From Anaerolineaceae bacterium (GTDB lineage: Bacteria > Chloroflexota > Anaerolineae > Aggregatilineales > Phototrophicaceae): 64,000 nucleotides of DNA. Each line of letters begins with the position of its first letter. The first letter of the stretch is position 1. Position numbers and translations under genes: made by a program. The notes beneath the pieces are model-generated. The model made no database searches. It was not told where the DNA came from and saw only the letters and a program-made list of their open reading frames with translations. This document shows, one piece after another, positions 35,479-44,259 of the stretch. The stretch lies in the NCBI GenBank assembly GCA_002699585.1, contig PABP01000014.1, positions 434,001-498,000 of the forward strand, in the 5' to 3' direction.

Positions 35479-37389
35479 CTATTCAATCACCACCGCGACG
35501 GTTAGCTCGAAATCGCCACCGGAGAGGTAGCCATTGACGCGCACCGTGTAGGTGCCATCGGCGGGCAGACTAGCGGAAAAACCCGGATTGAGGCCCTCGT
35601 CGTCATCCCCCTGGGCGATCTCCTGCCCGGATGGGTCGAGTAGCACGGCCACTGGGTCTAGCTGTTGGGCATCAGCAGCCGTCACCCGGATTTGCATGCG
35701 GTCGCCCTCATAGCCATAAAAGCTGTAAAAGCCATATTCGCCCTGAACAACGCTGTCATTCACGCGCAGGATGGTCGAGGCGACAGGTACGGCGGTCGGC
35801 GTCGGCGCGGCATCGACAATGCGCCAGCGCAGACTATAATCCCCAGCGGCTTGGGCGGCGGCATCAGATACGCGCAGCCAATAGCTGCCATCAGCCTCTA
35901 CTTGCGCATAACGAATCAGCGCCGCGCGATTGGTCCCGCTGTTGTCATCCCGATAGAGCACATTGCCCTCGCTGTCGGCCAGTTCGACCACCGGATCGAG
36001 GGCGCTGTTGGCCCCCGGATTGACCGCTACCGAAATAGCATCCCCGGCATGCAGCACCACGCGGTAGACATCGCGCGTGCCGACCGCTGGCAGCGTCCGG
36101 TTGAAGGTTTCGCCCTCGCTGGGGTCGCCAACATAGCTCTCCTGATAGCTGGCTCCCACGCCATAGCTGAGCGTATACGACCCGGCTGTACCGTCTTCAC
36201 TGGTGACGATAATCAAATACGCGCCTTCTTCCGGCAGCGTGATGTTACGGACAATGGCCGCCCCATTGGCATTGCTGGTGCGTCCGCTGGCCGTTGCCAA
36301 TACGGAGCCATCCGGCGCGATGATTTCCAGCACCGGGCGCACGCTGCTATCCGAGTGTGGTGACAGGCCAATCGTGACCACCTCACCCGGTAGGCCATAG
36401 AACGAGTAGCGTCCAAAGTCGGAGCCGCTGCGTAGCTCGCCCAGCACCGGAACGTGACTTTGCAGCCGTTCGTCCTCATCGAGCGTACCCAGAGCAGGCG
36501 CAGCGTAAGCTGCCGCGACAAAGGGCGTCGGCGTGATGATCGTATCCGGTTGCAGGGTTTGCTCGCCTGTGATGGCGCGCAGTTCATAACCGCCACCATC
36601 TTTCATCGTGACCTGCACGCTGTAGACGGCATCCTCAGCAAAGGTGATGTTGCGAATATGGGCATTGTTGCCTGCCCCGCTGTCGTCGTCCATGGCGATG
36701 ATGTCGGCGTCGGCATTGTACAGCCGCAGCACCGGGTCACCTTCGCCGATGGCCCTCAACTGAAAGCTGACCGTTTCCCCGGCTGTGGCCTCAAAAATAT
36801 AGATATGCGCCTGTCCGCTGGTGATTTCTGCCAGCACGGGTTCGTCCGATGCCAGTTCTGCCTGGAACTTCCCCAACTCGCTGAAGCCAAGTGTCGGCGT
36901 CGGTACCCCGACCACTTCCGGCAGTGGGGTAGCGGCAAACGGATTTTCACGGTCGGTATAGACCAGCGCCATGTCGTAATTGGCGCGCTCGCTATCTGCC
37001 AATTCGACATCGACCGTATACGTCCCATCTTCGGGCAGCGATAGGCTGATTTCTGTGCCGCTGCCCAGCAGCACGCCGCCATCGTCGCGCAGGCTGAGCG
37101 ATACATTGGCCGGGGATGCCACACGCAGCCGAATGGCGTCGCCTGCCGCTGCCGGGAAGGTCCAGCGCTCAATTTGATAGGCGGTCATCGAACTGCTGAC
37201 CGTTTCCCAGGGCGTGAGCGTCTTGGCAGGTAGCAAAATCGGCGTGGGTTCGGCTGTGGGTGCTGCTTCTAACATCGCTCGCGTCGGCAGCGGGTCGGAT
37301 GTCCCCGGTTGGCAGCTTGCCATCATCACGCTGAGCACCAGCGCCACCAATCCATAGATAATTGTCTTTTTTCGCCTGAGAATTATCAT
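35479..37389 (-). CDS. Lipoprotein with tandem PPC-like domains
   Basis: This 636-residue protein has a lipoprotein signal peptide with lipobox M-A-S-C (C26 by position in SVMMASC), so it should be anchored on the outer face of the membrane. The mature part is a run of about five beta-sandwich units of roughly 110 residues. Each carries the pre-peptidase C-terminal (PPC) pattern: Y-S-F-Y-G-x-x-G-E/D ... P-V-L-x-L ... D-D-D-S-G ... G-x-Y-x-V/L-x-V. PPC units usually accompany secreted enzymes, but none is present here. It follows the permease by 19 bp in the same direction. Confidence 0.88.
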   Translation of the reverse strand: MIILRRKKTIIYGLVALVLSVMMASCQPGTSDPLPTRAMLEAAPTAEPTPILLPAKTLTPWETVSSSMTAYQIERWTFPAAAGDAIRLRVASPANVSLSLRDDGGVLLGSGTEISLSLPEDGTYTVDVELADSERANYDMALVYTDRENPFAATPLPEVVGVPTPTLGFSELGKFQAELASDEPVLAEITSGQAHIYIFEATAGETVSFQLRAIGEGDPVLRLYNADADIIAMDDDSGAGNNAHIRNITFAEDAVYSVQVTMKDGGGYELRAITGEQTLQPDTIITPTPFVAAAYAAPALGTLDEDERLQSHVPVLGELRSGSDFGRYSFYGLPGEVVTIGLSPHSDSSVRPVLEIIAPDGSVLATASGRTSNANGAAIVRNITLPEEGAYLIIVTSEDGTAGSYTLSYGVGASYQESYVGDPSEGETFNRTLPAVGTRDVYRVVLHAGDAISVAVNPGANSALDPVVELADSEGNVLYRDDNSGTNRAALIRYAQVEADGSYWLRVSDAAAQAAGDYSLRWRIVDAAPTPTAVPVASTILRVNDSVVQGEYGFYSFYGYEGDRMQIRVTAADAQQLDPVAVLLDPSGQEIAQGDDDEGLNPGFSASLPADGTYTVRVNGYLSGGDFELTVAVVIE

Positions 37390-37408
37390 CGCGTCATTCA
37401 GGGTGGTG

Positions 37409-38725
37409 TTAACTAAGTTTGAGTGGTTTACCGTGCCGATACCAGCGATAAGCGCCTTCCAGTATAAAAGCCGCTGCTAGCATACCGACCAGTATCAATA
37501 CCTGAGCCGGATCATCATTCAGGGTATACCAAATGAGTGCCGCCAGCGCCGCCGAACACGCTACCACGCCCAGCGCGGCGATGATCCGGTTGCTGCCGAT
37601 TTCGTTGGCTTTGCGCCAGTTGGCCATGTTGACCATCGCAAAAATAATCAGGAACCCGGCACTGGCCATCGTCGAAATGCTCGTTAGGTCAGCGGTGTTG
37701 GCCAGCAGCAAGGCCAGGCCAGCCGTGATGAACAAACCAATCGGCTGCTGCCAGATTTTCTTCTCCAGTACGTCCGGCAGTTCGCCCTCGGATGCAATGG
37801 TATAGCTCAGGCGTGCCGCGCCATACAGCGTCGAATTGATGGCCGATAGGGTCGCCAGCACTGCCGAAATCGCCACTAGCGTAAAGCCCAACTGCCCAAA
37901 AGATGGTTTGGCCGCTTCTGCCAGGGCGAAGTCCTGCGCCTGCTGGATCTGATTGGCATCCAGCGAACCGACCACCACAATCGCAATCAGCGCGTACAGG
38001 ATCATCACAAAAATGACCGAAATGTAGTAGGCGCGTGGCAGCGTCTTTTTGTAGTCCTTGACATCTGAGGCTGTGTTGGCGATCAGTTCAAAGCCTTCAT
38101 AAGCCACGAAGATTATCATGCCCGCGCTGACGATTTGCAGCAATGGAGGCCAGTCGCTGGTTGCCAGCTTCGTGCCATCAATACCACCGAACCCGACCAC
38201 CGTCACCAGCACCAGGATCGCCAGTTTGAAGCCCACCACATACGTTTCCGCTTTGCTGAGGACTTCCGCGCCCAGCATGTTCAACAGCGTGGGCAAGATG
38301 ATCGATAAGCTGATGAAGATGTGCAAGGCGAGCTGTGTCTGCTGGTCTGTTGGCAAAAAGGTCGACGCGTAATTCCCGAAAGCCACCGCATACAGTGATA
38401 GCGTCACGATATAAGACAGCCATAGCAAATTGTTGACTGTACCCGTGAATAAATCGCGGCCAAAGGCTTTGTCGATAAAAATGATCGTGCCGCCCTGGTC
38501 CGGGTAGGCTACCGAGAGCTTGGTATAGGAGTAAGCTGTCAGCAGGGCGATAATGCCTGCGACGATAAACGACAGCCAGGTCGCGCTGCCAGCCAGCACG
38601 CTGGCCAAGCCGAGCACGGCGAAGATACCGCCGCCGACCATACCGCCGATGCCTATTGACAGGGTCGCTAGCAGGCCGATTTTGCCGTCGCTGTCGCCCG
38701 TAGATGTCTGTTGTGGGTTAGCCAC
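37409..38725 (-). CDS. APC-family amino acid permease
   Basis: This 438-residue transporter has about 12 hydrophobic segments. The first carries the family's substrate-site loop GIGGMVGGGIFAVLG, and TIASEGELPDVLEK is the typical loop after helix 8. It starts at GTG with GGGAGAA seven bases upstream. The likely role is proton-coupled import or exchange of amino acids or amines, and specificity is not readable. The lipoprotein gene begins 19 bp after its stop, so they are probably one transcript. Confidence 0.93.
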   Translation of the reverse strand: MANPQQTSTGDSDGKIGLLATLSIGIGGMVGGGIFAVLGLASVLAGSATWLSFIVAGIIALLTAYSYTKLSVAYPDQGGTIIFIDKAFGRDLFTGTVNNLLWLSYIVTLSLYAVAFGNYASTFLPTDQQTQLALHIFISLSIILPTLLNMLGAEVLSKAETYVVGFKLAILVLVTVVGFGGIDGTKLATSDWPPLLQIVSAGMIIFVAYEGFELIANTASDVKDYKKTLPRAYYISVIFVMILYALIAIVVVGSLDANQIQQAQDFALAEAAKPSFGQLGFTLVAISAVLATLSAINSTLYGAARLSYTIASEGELPDVLEKKIWQQPIGLFITAGLALLLANTADLTSISTMASAGFLIIFAMVNMANWRKANEIGSNRIIAALGVVACSAALAALIWYTLNDDPAQVLILVGMLAAAFILEGAYRWYRHGKPLKLS

Positions 38726-38865
38726 AATTTTCTCCCGCTGGGAAATGATGCAATCATCACAACTATATAGCGTAATCTAGCACAAAATAGCGCTATGTAC
38801 TTGTGGGATAATCCGCAATGTTCATTAGAATGCAGATCATAGGGTTGGGGCACAAACTTATCGAA

Positions 38866-40152
38866 TTAGTATGGATGAAAGTGGTTCCAATTGGAGATAA
38901 TCCACCGGTGCCCTGGTTCACTTCGGACCTCCGCCTTGCCATCAGCATTGAGGTACAATAATCTAAAATTGAAATCCTTCTCTTTCGAATTAGTACCTAA
39001 CTCATACTCTAGTTTGACTAATATATTAGTTGCAGCAGCAGCAGCATCCTCAATGTGAAGAATCTGAAATCGAATTAACTCTACTGTGCCAAATGTCTCA
39101 CGAATCGCCTTAGGCATCTCCTTTGGAGACTTGCCTCGACTTACCTGAATGTAGTTTGCCATGTGACCATAGTTTTTGGCTTCCCATAGCGCGAGGAACT
39201 CTACGATCTGATGTTCAGGTGTTTGAGAGGGATAGTCCTTTGGATTTTCAGACTTTGGAATATCTTCGTCTGAGAATATGCGTGGCTCCCATTGCCCTAA
39301 TTGTTCTTTGGTATCATGTGTTTTCTGGATTTGCTTGAACAATTCAATAAATGATAGATTTTGATTTGGTGGAGGTTCCTCTAATCTATCTTGCTCTACT
39401 TTCAAAGCCCAATCGCGTACTGCAAATAGAGCTGCCCAAACTTTTGCTGCTACTATCTTATTGTCATAGCCGAGATCAGTGCCGTGCATAATACCGTTCC
39501 GATATGGAATGTAGATAGTTTCTGTACGAGTTTTATTGCGCCCCTTTCGGAATATGTTACCAAGTTGAACCAGTCCTTGTTTGTGTGCAGAGATCGAATC
39601 CCAAGCCTCTAGATTAGTTTCATAGGAAAAGAAGCCATGTCCCCCATTTAGTTCGTTAACCAATCCGTCTAAGAGGGCTAATATAACAGGAATACAAGCG
39701 TGATAACGATCTGCCTCATAATCTTGCAATGCAAGTCGAGCGAGTCGTATTCTCGATTGAAATGCCTTGATCTCTTTCATTTGATTAAGCCATATACCAA
39801 CGGTATTTGGGGTAAAGTAGTTCACCAGCACCTGCTCACCCGCTTCTATGTCGCCGTTGTCCGCAAGAATAACGGCCTGTTTAGCAGTCTCTAAATTAAG
39901 AGACTCATAGATAATCCAACCACGATTGCTGAAATGGTTGTTGAATTGATCTGGGAGCGCTGCTAATTCCTGGGCCTTTTTGGCAAGCTCATCGGCTATT
40001 TCGAGTTTTTCTTGCATTTTATCGGTATCGATTCCCATTAATTTGAGAAGTGGAGAAATCCAAGGAATAGTACGCTTGAGCGCCATGACGCCTTGAGTTT
40101 GCTTCAAAATATCTTGTAATGTGGGAATATCTTTTATTTGGGGTTCATGCAT
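38866..40152 (-). CDS. Accessory protein with HEPN-like R-x4-H motif
   Basis: No named family is recognised for this 428-residue protein. A helical central region contains YRNGIMHGTDLGY, matching the R-x4-H motif of HEPN ribonuclease domains, preceded by a VILALLDGLVNELN helix. The C-terminal part is mixed alpha/beta. The base composition is visibly more AT-rich than its neighbours (one sampled 60-base line is 42% GC against 50% in the permease), and codon use differs, suggesting transfer. No antitoxin partner is visible. An abortive-infection role would fit but is inference. Confidence 0.75.
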   Translation of the reverse strand: MHEPQIKDIPTLQDILKQTQGVMALKRTIPWISPLLKLMGIDTDKMQEKLEIADELAKKAQELAALPDQFNNHFSNRGWIIYESLNLETAKQAVILADNGDIEAGEQVLVNYFTPNTVGIWLNQMKEIKAFQSRIRLARLALQDYEADRYHACIPVILALLDGLVNELNGGHGFFSYETNLEAWDSISAHKQGLVQLGNIFRKGRNKTRTETIYIPYRNGIMHGTDLGYDNKIVAAKVWAALFAVRDWALKVEQDRLEEPPPNQNLSFIELFKQIQKTHDTKEQLGQWEPRIFSDEDIPKSENPKDYPSQTPEHQIVEFLALWEAKNYGHMANYIQVSRGKSPKEMPKAIRETFGTVELIRFQILHIEDAAAAATNILVKLEYELGTNSKEKDFNFRLLYLNADGKAEVRSEPGHRWIISNWNHFHPY

Positions 40153-40315
40153 CTATAGCACTCGCAAATTTATAGAAGATGATGGTTCACCATATTCATT
40201 CTACTATAAGCTTTGAATGCGTTTTTTGTTAAATAAAAGATATATAAATGCGCCACGATGAATGTCATCGTGACGCATGCATGTCTTATGAGTATAGCGC
40301 GACCGCACTAGCAAT

Positions 40316-40765
40316 TTAAGATGCTGACGGTTCAGCCTCAACCAGTGACTCGATAATGCTGACAGCCTCGCTGGTTGTATCTACAATATTGACCTTGTGC
40401 AACAATCCCAGCTTGCGGTAACGTTCTTCCAGCCTTTGGGCCACATCGTCGTTTTTACCCGTGATGCATACCAGCCGTTCGACATCGTCATCGCCAACAA
40501 TGCTTGCGATCATCGGCAAATCGGGGCGTGACGAACCATAGAGGCGTGTTTCTTCTGAATTGGGTAGGTTGCCGTTTTGGTTGGCTTTGCGTGGGCGCTT
40601 GTACATCACATGGGTGGCATCACAAACGATCACACGCGGTAAGGTCATCTCGCTGCCAAAGAAAATATCATGGTAGCGTTGGGCAGCGACTTCTGGATCG
40701 TAATACCCGTGATGGCTTAAGGCCACAACACCATCCAGAATGAGCTGTTCGACTTTGATTTTCAT
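40316..40765 (-). CDS. Small STAS-like protein of unknown function
   Basis: The 149-residue soluble protein begins with a strand-turn (VEQLILDGVVALSHHGYYDP), followed by a helix and a VIVCDATHVM strand. It ends with a helical segment TSEAVSIIESLVE. This layout resembles the other small STAS/SpoIIAA-like proteins in the window, but it has a long insertion rich in N and K (KRPRKANQNGN) and is the most divergent. GAGAGG precedes the ATG. It heads a group of small genes at 40.3-43.3 kb. Function unknown. Confidence 0.62.
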   Translation of the reverse strand: MKIKVEQLILDGVVALSHHGYYDPEVAAQRYHDIFFGSEMTLPRVIVCDATHVMYKRPRKANQNGNLPNSEETRLYGSSRPDLPMIASIVGDDDVERLVCITGKNDDVAQRLEERYRKLGLLHKVNIVDTTSEAVSIIESLVEAEPSAS

Positions 40766-40949
40766 ATCCAGGGCCTCTCAAAAACCCTTCATCTGACAAT
40801 ACATCATCACAATACACCCATTTGGATGGTCTGTAACTAGCCATCTGGCCTGTCTACCTGTAACAAAAGACATATGTATAAAAATAGCTGATCAGACGAT
40901 CAGCTATTGATACGACTTTTCCTATACAGAATGAGGACTTAGCGGGGTG

Positions 40950-41147
40950 TTACTGTTCTTCAATCTCGTCGCGCTTGATTTTCTCAGCTTCGCGTTCCAA
41001 CCCTGCGCCAATAGAAACACCCAATGCGATACCCAGCGCCAGCCCGATAGCGATATTTTCAGGGAAGAGTCCGACGCCTAACGCGAGGCCCAATCCTATG
41101 CCAATAGCGATACCTTGTACGATAAAATTACCGGATTTTTCTGGCAT
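40950..41147 (-). CDS. Small glycine-zipper membrane protein
   Basis: This 65-residue protein is mostly two hydrophobic, glycine-rich stretches (VQGIAIGIGLGLALGVG and IAIGLALGIALGVSIGAG) with a charged tail. The regular G-x3-G spacing is typical of glycine-zipper helices that pack in membranes. The ATG at 41147 has AGGAG seven bases upstream, so I prefer it to the frame start at 41162. Its function is unknown; such proteins include holin-like and membrane-organising peptides. Confidence 0.75.
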   Translation of the reverse strand: MPEKSGNFIVQGIAIGIGLGLALGVGLFPENIAIGLALGIALGVSIGAGLEREAEKIKRDEIEEQ

Positions 41148-41241
41148 CGTTTTCTCCTTCAAACCCTCTCATAATAAGTATACGCAAAATTCATTATTTT
41201 GTTACAGATATGCTAACGACAACAGGATATTTTTATTTGTT

Positions 41242-41661
41242 TTATGCACTGGCTGGCTGCTGATAATCCGCCATGCGACCATATATGACCTGCCGAGCCT
41301 CATCCATGTCTTTTGTAAAGTATACGTCCTGCACCAACTTGCGATCAACCAATTTGATGGTGTCGACGACGCGCTGCAACATGTCGCCCATGCCGACAAA
41401 CACGGCTGGACCTTTGCCCATCTCGCCGATCTGCATCAACCGCTTGAACTGTGTCAGGCTCTCCCGGCTCATCAGGACGCCGCCCGGTATGTGCAACCCA
41501 TTGCGCACATCGACAATTGCCCCAAATGTCTGCTGGCGTTCGTCACTCATGCGCTTGATGGTCTTGAGGACAGCATGTAGCTCGTCCCACTCCCATTCCT
41601 TGCCGATTTCTGCTAGCAGAATGGTCTGTTCTTCGTTATCCCAATACAGATCAATGGCCAT
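41242..41661 (-). CDS. Small STAS/SpoIIAA-like paralog
   Basis: This 139-residue protein shares a layout with 42886 and 53530: an initial strand W-D/T-x-E-x-T (LYWDNEEQTILL), then E-W-E-W-D-E-L-H, a helix, GAIVDVRNG, a second helix, a PAVFVGMG strand and a terminal helix (DMDEARQVI). This pattern fits the SpoIIAA/STAS-like fold. GAGAGAA precedes the ATG at 41661; the longer frame adds 12 residues without a ribosome site. Function is unknown. Confidence 0.72.
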   Translation of the reverse strand: MAIDLYWDNEEQTILLAEIGKEWEWDELHAVLKTIKRMSDERQQTFGAIVDVRNGLHIPGGVLMSRESLTQFKRLMQIGEMGKGPAVFVGMGDMLQRVVDTIKLVDRKLVQDVYFTKDMDEARQVIYGRMADYQQPASA

Positions 41662-42066
41662 AAGATTCTCTCGCACTAAGGTTGCTCTTAAAAACACATA
41701 TCAAGGCCCTGGAGGTACAAATTCGCTATGTCGCCTCGGCAACATGTCGTTCACAATGCCCTCGGATGCATACTTCAGGGACCCTGATTTGATGAAAGAT
41801 TATCATGGCTAACTGATGCCTGACTCAATGTACGATGAGTAATCGTTTAGGAGTGTGCTACCTAGATACGGCATTTAAGGCACGGGTATAGCGCGCTAGG
41901 ATTAGGCGCTATCACCAAAGAAAACCCACTTTCTAACCCGGTTCTGACTTGACGATTTAGAACAAAAGTTCTATTATTAAGCCATCACCTCAATTCCCAA
42001 TCTTACGCAACACATTGCCGTTTTACACGTACAGTAAGTCAGAGAGATAGGGACCCGTAACCGACT
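41662..42066. other. Intergenic region with promoter of the transglycosylase gene
   Basis: This 405-bp divergent gap has no gene of its own. Its right part holds a clear sigma-70-type promoter with a LexA-type box (described separately). The left part must hold the promoter for the STAS-like gene and shows no distinctive motif. Confidence 0.65.
41949..41977 (+). promoter_or_regulatory. Promoter with LexA/SOS-type box
   Basis: TTGACG at 41949-41954 and TATTAT at 41972-41977 are separated by exactly 17 bp. The spacer contains the perfect palindrome TAGAAC-AAAA-GTTCTA (AGAAC to GTTCT spans 41959-41972), matching the GAAC-N4-GTTC box bound by Gram-positive-type LexA, a type also reported for Dehalococcoides. 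LexA bound here would occlude the promoter of the gene at 42067. Confidence 0.75.
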
Positions 42067-42684
42067 ATGAACATCCTTCGCAAGCTCTTCCGCAATATTC
42101 CCCTGTTGATCCTAACGGTGCTCCTGCTACCGACCTTGATCCCGGCAGCATGGGAGGGCTTTAGTAACTTGATGGACCAGCTTAAAGGCGGAGACATCGC
42201 GCCATTTTTCACGCCTTCGGTGCAGCATTGGGACCCGAAAATCGAAGCCTGGGCTGGTATCTATGATGTAGATCCGAACCTGCTGGCGACTGTTATGCAG
42301 ATCGAGAGCTGCGGCCACCCCAATGTGGCCAGCCATGCCGGGGCACAGGGCCTTTTCCAGGTGATGCCTTTCCACTTTGCCAATGGCGAAGTCATGCTTG
42401 ACCCAGATACCAACGCCATGCGCGGCGCGACGGTGCTCAAAGAATGCAAGGCATTTGTCGGCGATAATATCGGCATGATCCTGGCCTGTTACAACGGTGG
42501 ACCCAGTGTCGCCAGCCGACCCTTCACCAATTGGCCCGCGGAAACGCAGCGCTATTATCTGTGGGGGGCGGGTATCTACAATGATGCCTACCATCAACTG
42601 CCCGTCAGCCCGACGCTGACAGACTGGCTCAATGCCGGTGGTCGCTCCCTATGCGATTCAGCAGAAGCCGAACTGGGTTTTTAG
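42067..42684 (+). CDS. Lytic transglycosylase (SLT domain)
   Basis: The 205-residue protein cleaves peptidoglycan between MurNAc and GlcNAc. An N-terminal signal or anchor helix covers residues 10-28. The SLT domain follows with ATVMQIESCGHPN carrying catalytic E80, then GAQGLFQVMP and later ACYNGGP and W-P-A-E-T-Q-R-Y-Y. The promoter carries a LexA-type box, so the gene may be damage-induced. A terminator lies 24 bp downstream. No phage lysis genes adjoin it. Confidence 0.92.
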   Translation: MNILRKLFRNIPLLILTVLLLPTLIPAAWEGFSNLMDQLKGGDIAPFFTPSVQHWDPKIEAWAGIYDVDPNLLATVMQIESCGHPNVASHAGAQGLFQVMPFHFANGEVMLDPDTNAMRGATVLKECKAFVGDNIGMILACYNGGPSVASRPFTNWPAETQRYYLWGAGIYNDAYHQLPVSPTLTDWLNAGGRSLCDSAEAELGF

Positions 42685-42708
42685 CCCATCGCCACAACCT
42701 ATTCTAAA

Positions 42709-42736
42709 GAGGCCAGCTCCAAGAGCTGGTCTTTTT
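42709..42736 (+). terminator. Rho-independent terminator
   Basis: GGCCAGCTC / GAGCTGGTC with one G-U pair and a T5 tail, 26 bp after the transglycosylase stop. Confidence 0.88.
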
Positions 42737-42885
42737 GTTTGTCATATTGCTTATACGGTAGGATTTTATTAAGTATTTGTAGAGAAAACTATATAAAATG
42801 AGGTGCATTCGAAAATTAATACTGACAAATAATCGCAATCCATCTATGCTTGATTCAATCAACTGACTTGTAAAGCATCCATACT

Positions 42886-43284
42886 ATGCCCATGACGCCC
42901 CGCTGGTATAATGACGAGAAGACCGTCTACATATTCCATTTTACGGAAAATGGACTGCGTGATTGGGATGAGTATCGGCAGAAAATCGCCATCGGCATGC
43001 AAGAAATAAGTCAGGTGGATCACCCAATTGTGATGCTATTCGATCCGCTGTACCGGGCGATGCCATCGGGTAACCCCTTGCCCCATCTGCGTTATGCCTT
43101 CGCTGCCAAGCCGGACCACGTCGTTGCAGCCATCTCTATCGTTCATAATCGCTTCGCCATTGCATCCATGAACTGGATCAAGCGCCTGGGTTTCTATACC
43201 TGGTTCCACATGGTCGATTCCTACGAAGAAGCCCAGCAAATCATCGACGATGTTTTGGAAGATACCAAACTGCCTTCTAACTAA
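42886..43284 (+). CDS. Small STAS/SpoIIAA-like paralog
   Basis: This 132-residue protein opens with PRWYNDEKTVYIFHF, then W-D-E-Y and a helix. Next come DHPIVMLFDP, a helix, a HVVAAISIV strand and a final helix (DSYEEAQQIIDDVLED). The first strand W-x-N/D-x-E-x-T and the H-P-(I/V) centre match the paralogs at 41242 and 53530. It has no signal peptide or catalytic motif. It stands in its own promoter context between the transglycosylase and a metallophosphoesterase. Confidence 0.72.
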   Translation: MPMTPRWYNDEKTVYIFHFTENGLRDWDEYRQKIAIGMQEISQVDHPIVMLFDPLYRAMPSGNPLPHLRYAFAAKPDHVVAAISIVHNRFAIASMNWIKRLGFYTWFHMVDSYEEAQQIIDDVLEDTKLPSN

Positions 43285-43380
43285 ATTGTCTGTTTTATGT
43301 AGCTGGGATGACGGCTGCGGGTTACAGTAGCCAGGTATGCTCTTGTGTACCTGTACTGTGATTGCACCTGCGAGGAACCC

Positions 43381-44184
43381 ATGCCTACTCTGCTGCGAAT
43401 CGTCCATATCAGCGATACCCATATCCATCCTGATACAACCTATCAGCCGAATGACGCACCGCCACCGCTTGTTGGCGCGCGCAAGCTGGTTGAGGCTGTG
43501 AATGCCTTGCCCTTTATGCCCGATGCCATTCTGCATACAGGTGATGTGATTTATGATCCTGTCCCGGAAGCCTACCCTGTAGCCAAAATGGTTTTGGGAG
43601 CGCTCAAAGCGCCGATTCACTATGTCGTCGGCAACCATGACAGTGCACCTGATCTTCAGCGGGTGTTGCTTGGCCGTGACGAAGCCGCTGTGACGCCCTA
43701 TCTGTACTATGAAACTGAAATCAATGGCGTGCAGTTGATCGTGCTCGATAGCAATGGCCCAGCGGAACTCCCGGCAGGTTATATCGTGCCGGAGCAGTTG
43801 GATTGGCTGCGCGGTTTGCTCAGTCAGCCCGATGATCGGCCTTTGCTGGTGGCCACCCATCATAATGTGCTGCCAGTGGGTGCGCCCTGGCTCGATGACT
43901 GGATGCGTACTACCAACGGCGAGGGTTTGCACGCGGTTCTCAAGTTGGCTGGTCCGCGCTTACAGGCTGTGCTGCATGGCCACATTCACCAGTCTTACAC
44001 GATCCAGCGCGATGGCATCCTGTATGTATCGGCGGCTTCTTCTTGGGAGCAGTTCGTAGGATATCCTACGCCGACCAATACCGAAGTCATCCATGATACG
44101 ACCGCCCAACCGGGCTATAACGTCATCCATCTGACGACGGAAGGCATTTCTGTGCGTGCCCATCAATTCCAGGTGATAGATTAG
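43381..44184 (+). CDS. Calcineurin-like metallophosphoesterase
   Basis: This 267-residue phosphoesterase has all blocks of the dinuclear-metal family: HISDTHIHP (D12, H14), HTGDVIYD, VGNHDS, ATHHN and HGHIHQS. It resembles the CpdA/class III cyclic-nucleotide phosphodiesterase branch, although the substrate cannot be decided. The ATG at 43381 has GAGGAA closely upstream; the longer frame adds a cysteine-rich start without support. No signal peptide is present, so it is probably cytoplasmic. It converges with the aldolase gene through a shared terminator. Confidence 0.92.
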   Translation: MPTLLRIVHISDTHIHPDTTYQPNDAPPPLVGARKLVEAVNALPFMPDAILHTGDVIYDPVPEAYPVAKMVLGALKAPIHYVVGNHDSAPDLQRVLLGRDEAAVTPYLYYETEINGVQLIVLDSNGPAELPAGYIVPEQLDWLRGLLSQPDDRPLLVATHHNVLPVGAPWLDDWMRTTNGEGLHAVLKLAGPRLQAVLHGHIHQSYTIQRDGILYVSAASSWEQFVGYPTPTNTEVIHDTTAQPGYNVIHLTTEGISVRAHQFQVID

Positions 44185-44191
44185 GCAAATA

Positions 44192-44223
44192 AAAAAGTGG
44201 CGAGGGCAACCCCGCCACTTTTC
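44192..44223. terminator. Bidirectional terminator between convergent genes
   Basis: AAAAAGTGGCG / CGCCACTTTT with an AGGGCAACCC loop. A-runs on one side and T-runs on the other serve both the phosphoesterase and the aldolase. Confidence 0.88.
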
Positions 44224-44259
44224 GTTTTTAGAAAAAGCGTGTTTACGCGATAACGTCGC

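Noticed and set aside
43036-43932. 298-codon minus-strand frame
   Set aside because: It is antisense to a STAS-like gene and a metallophosphoesterase, both with clear motifs.
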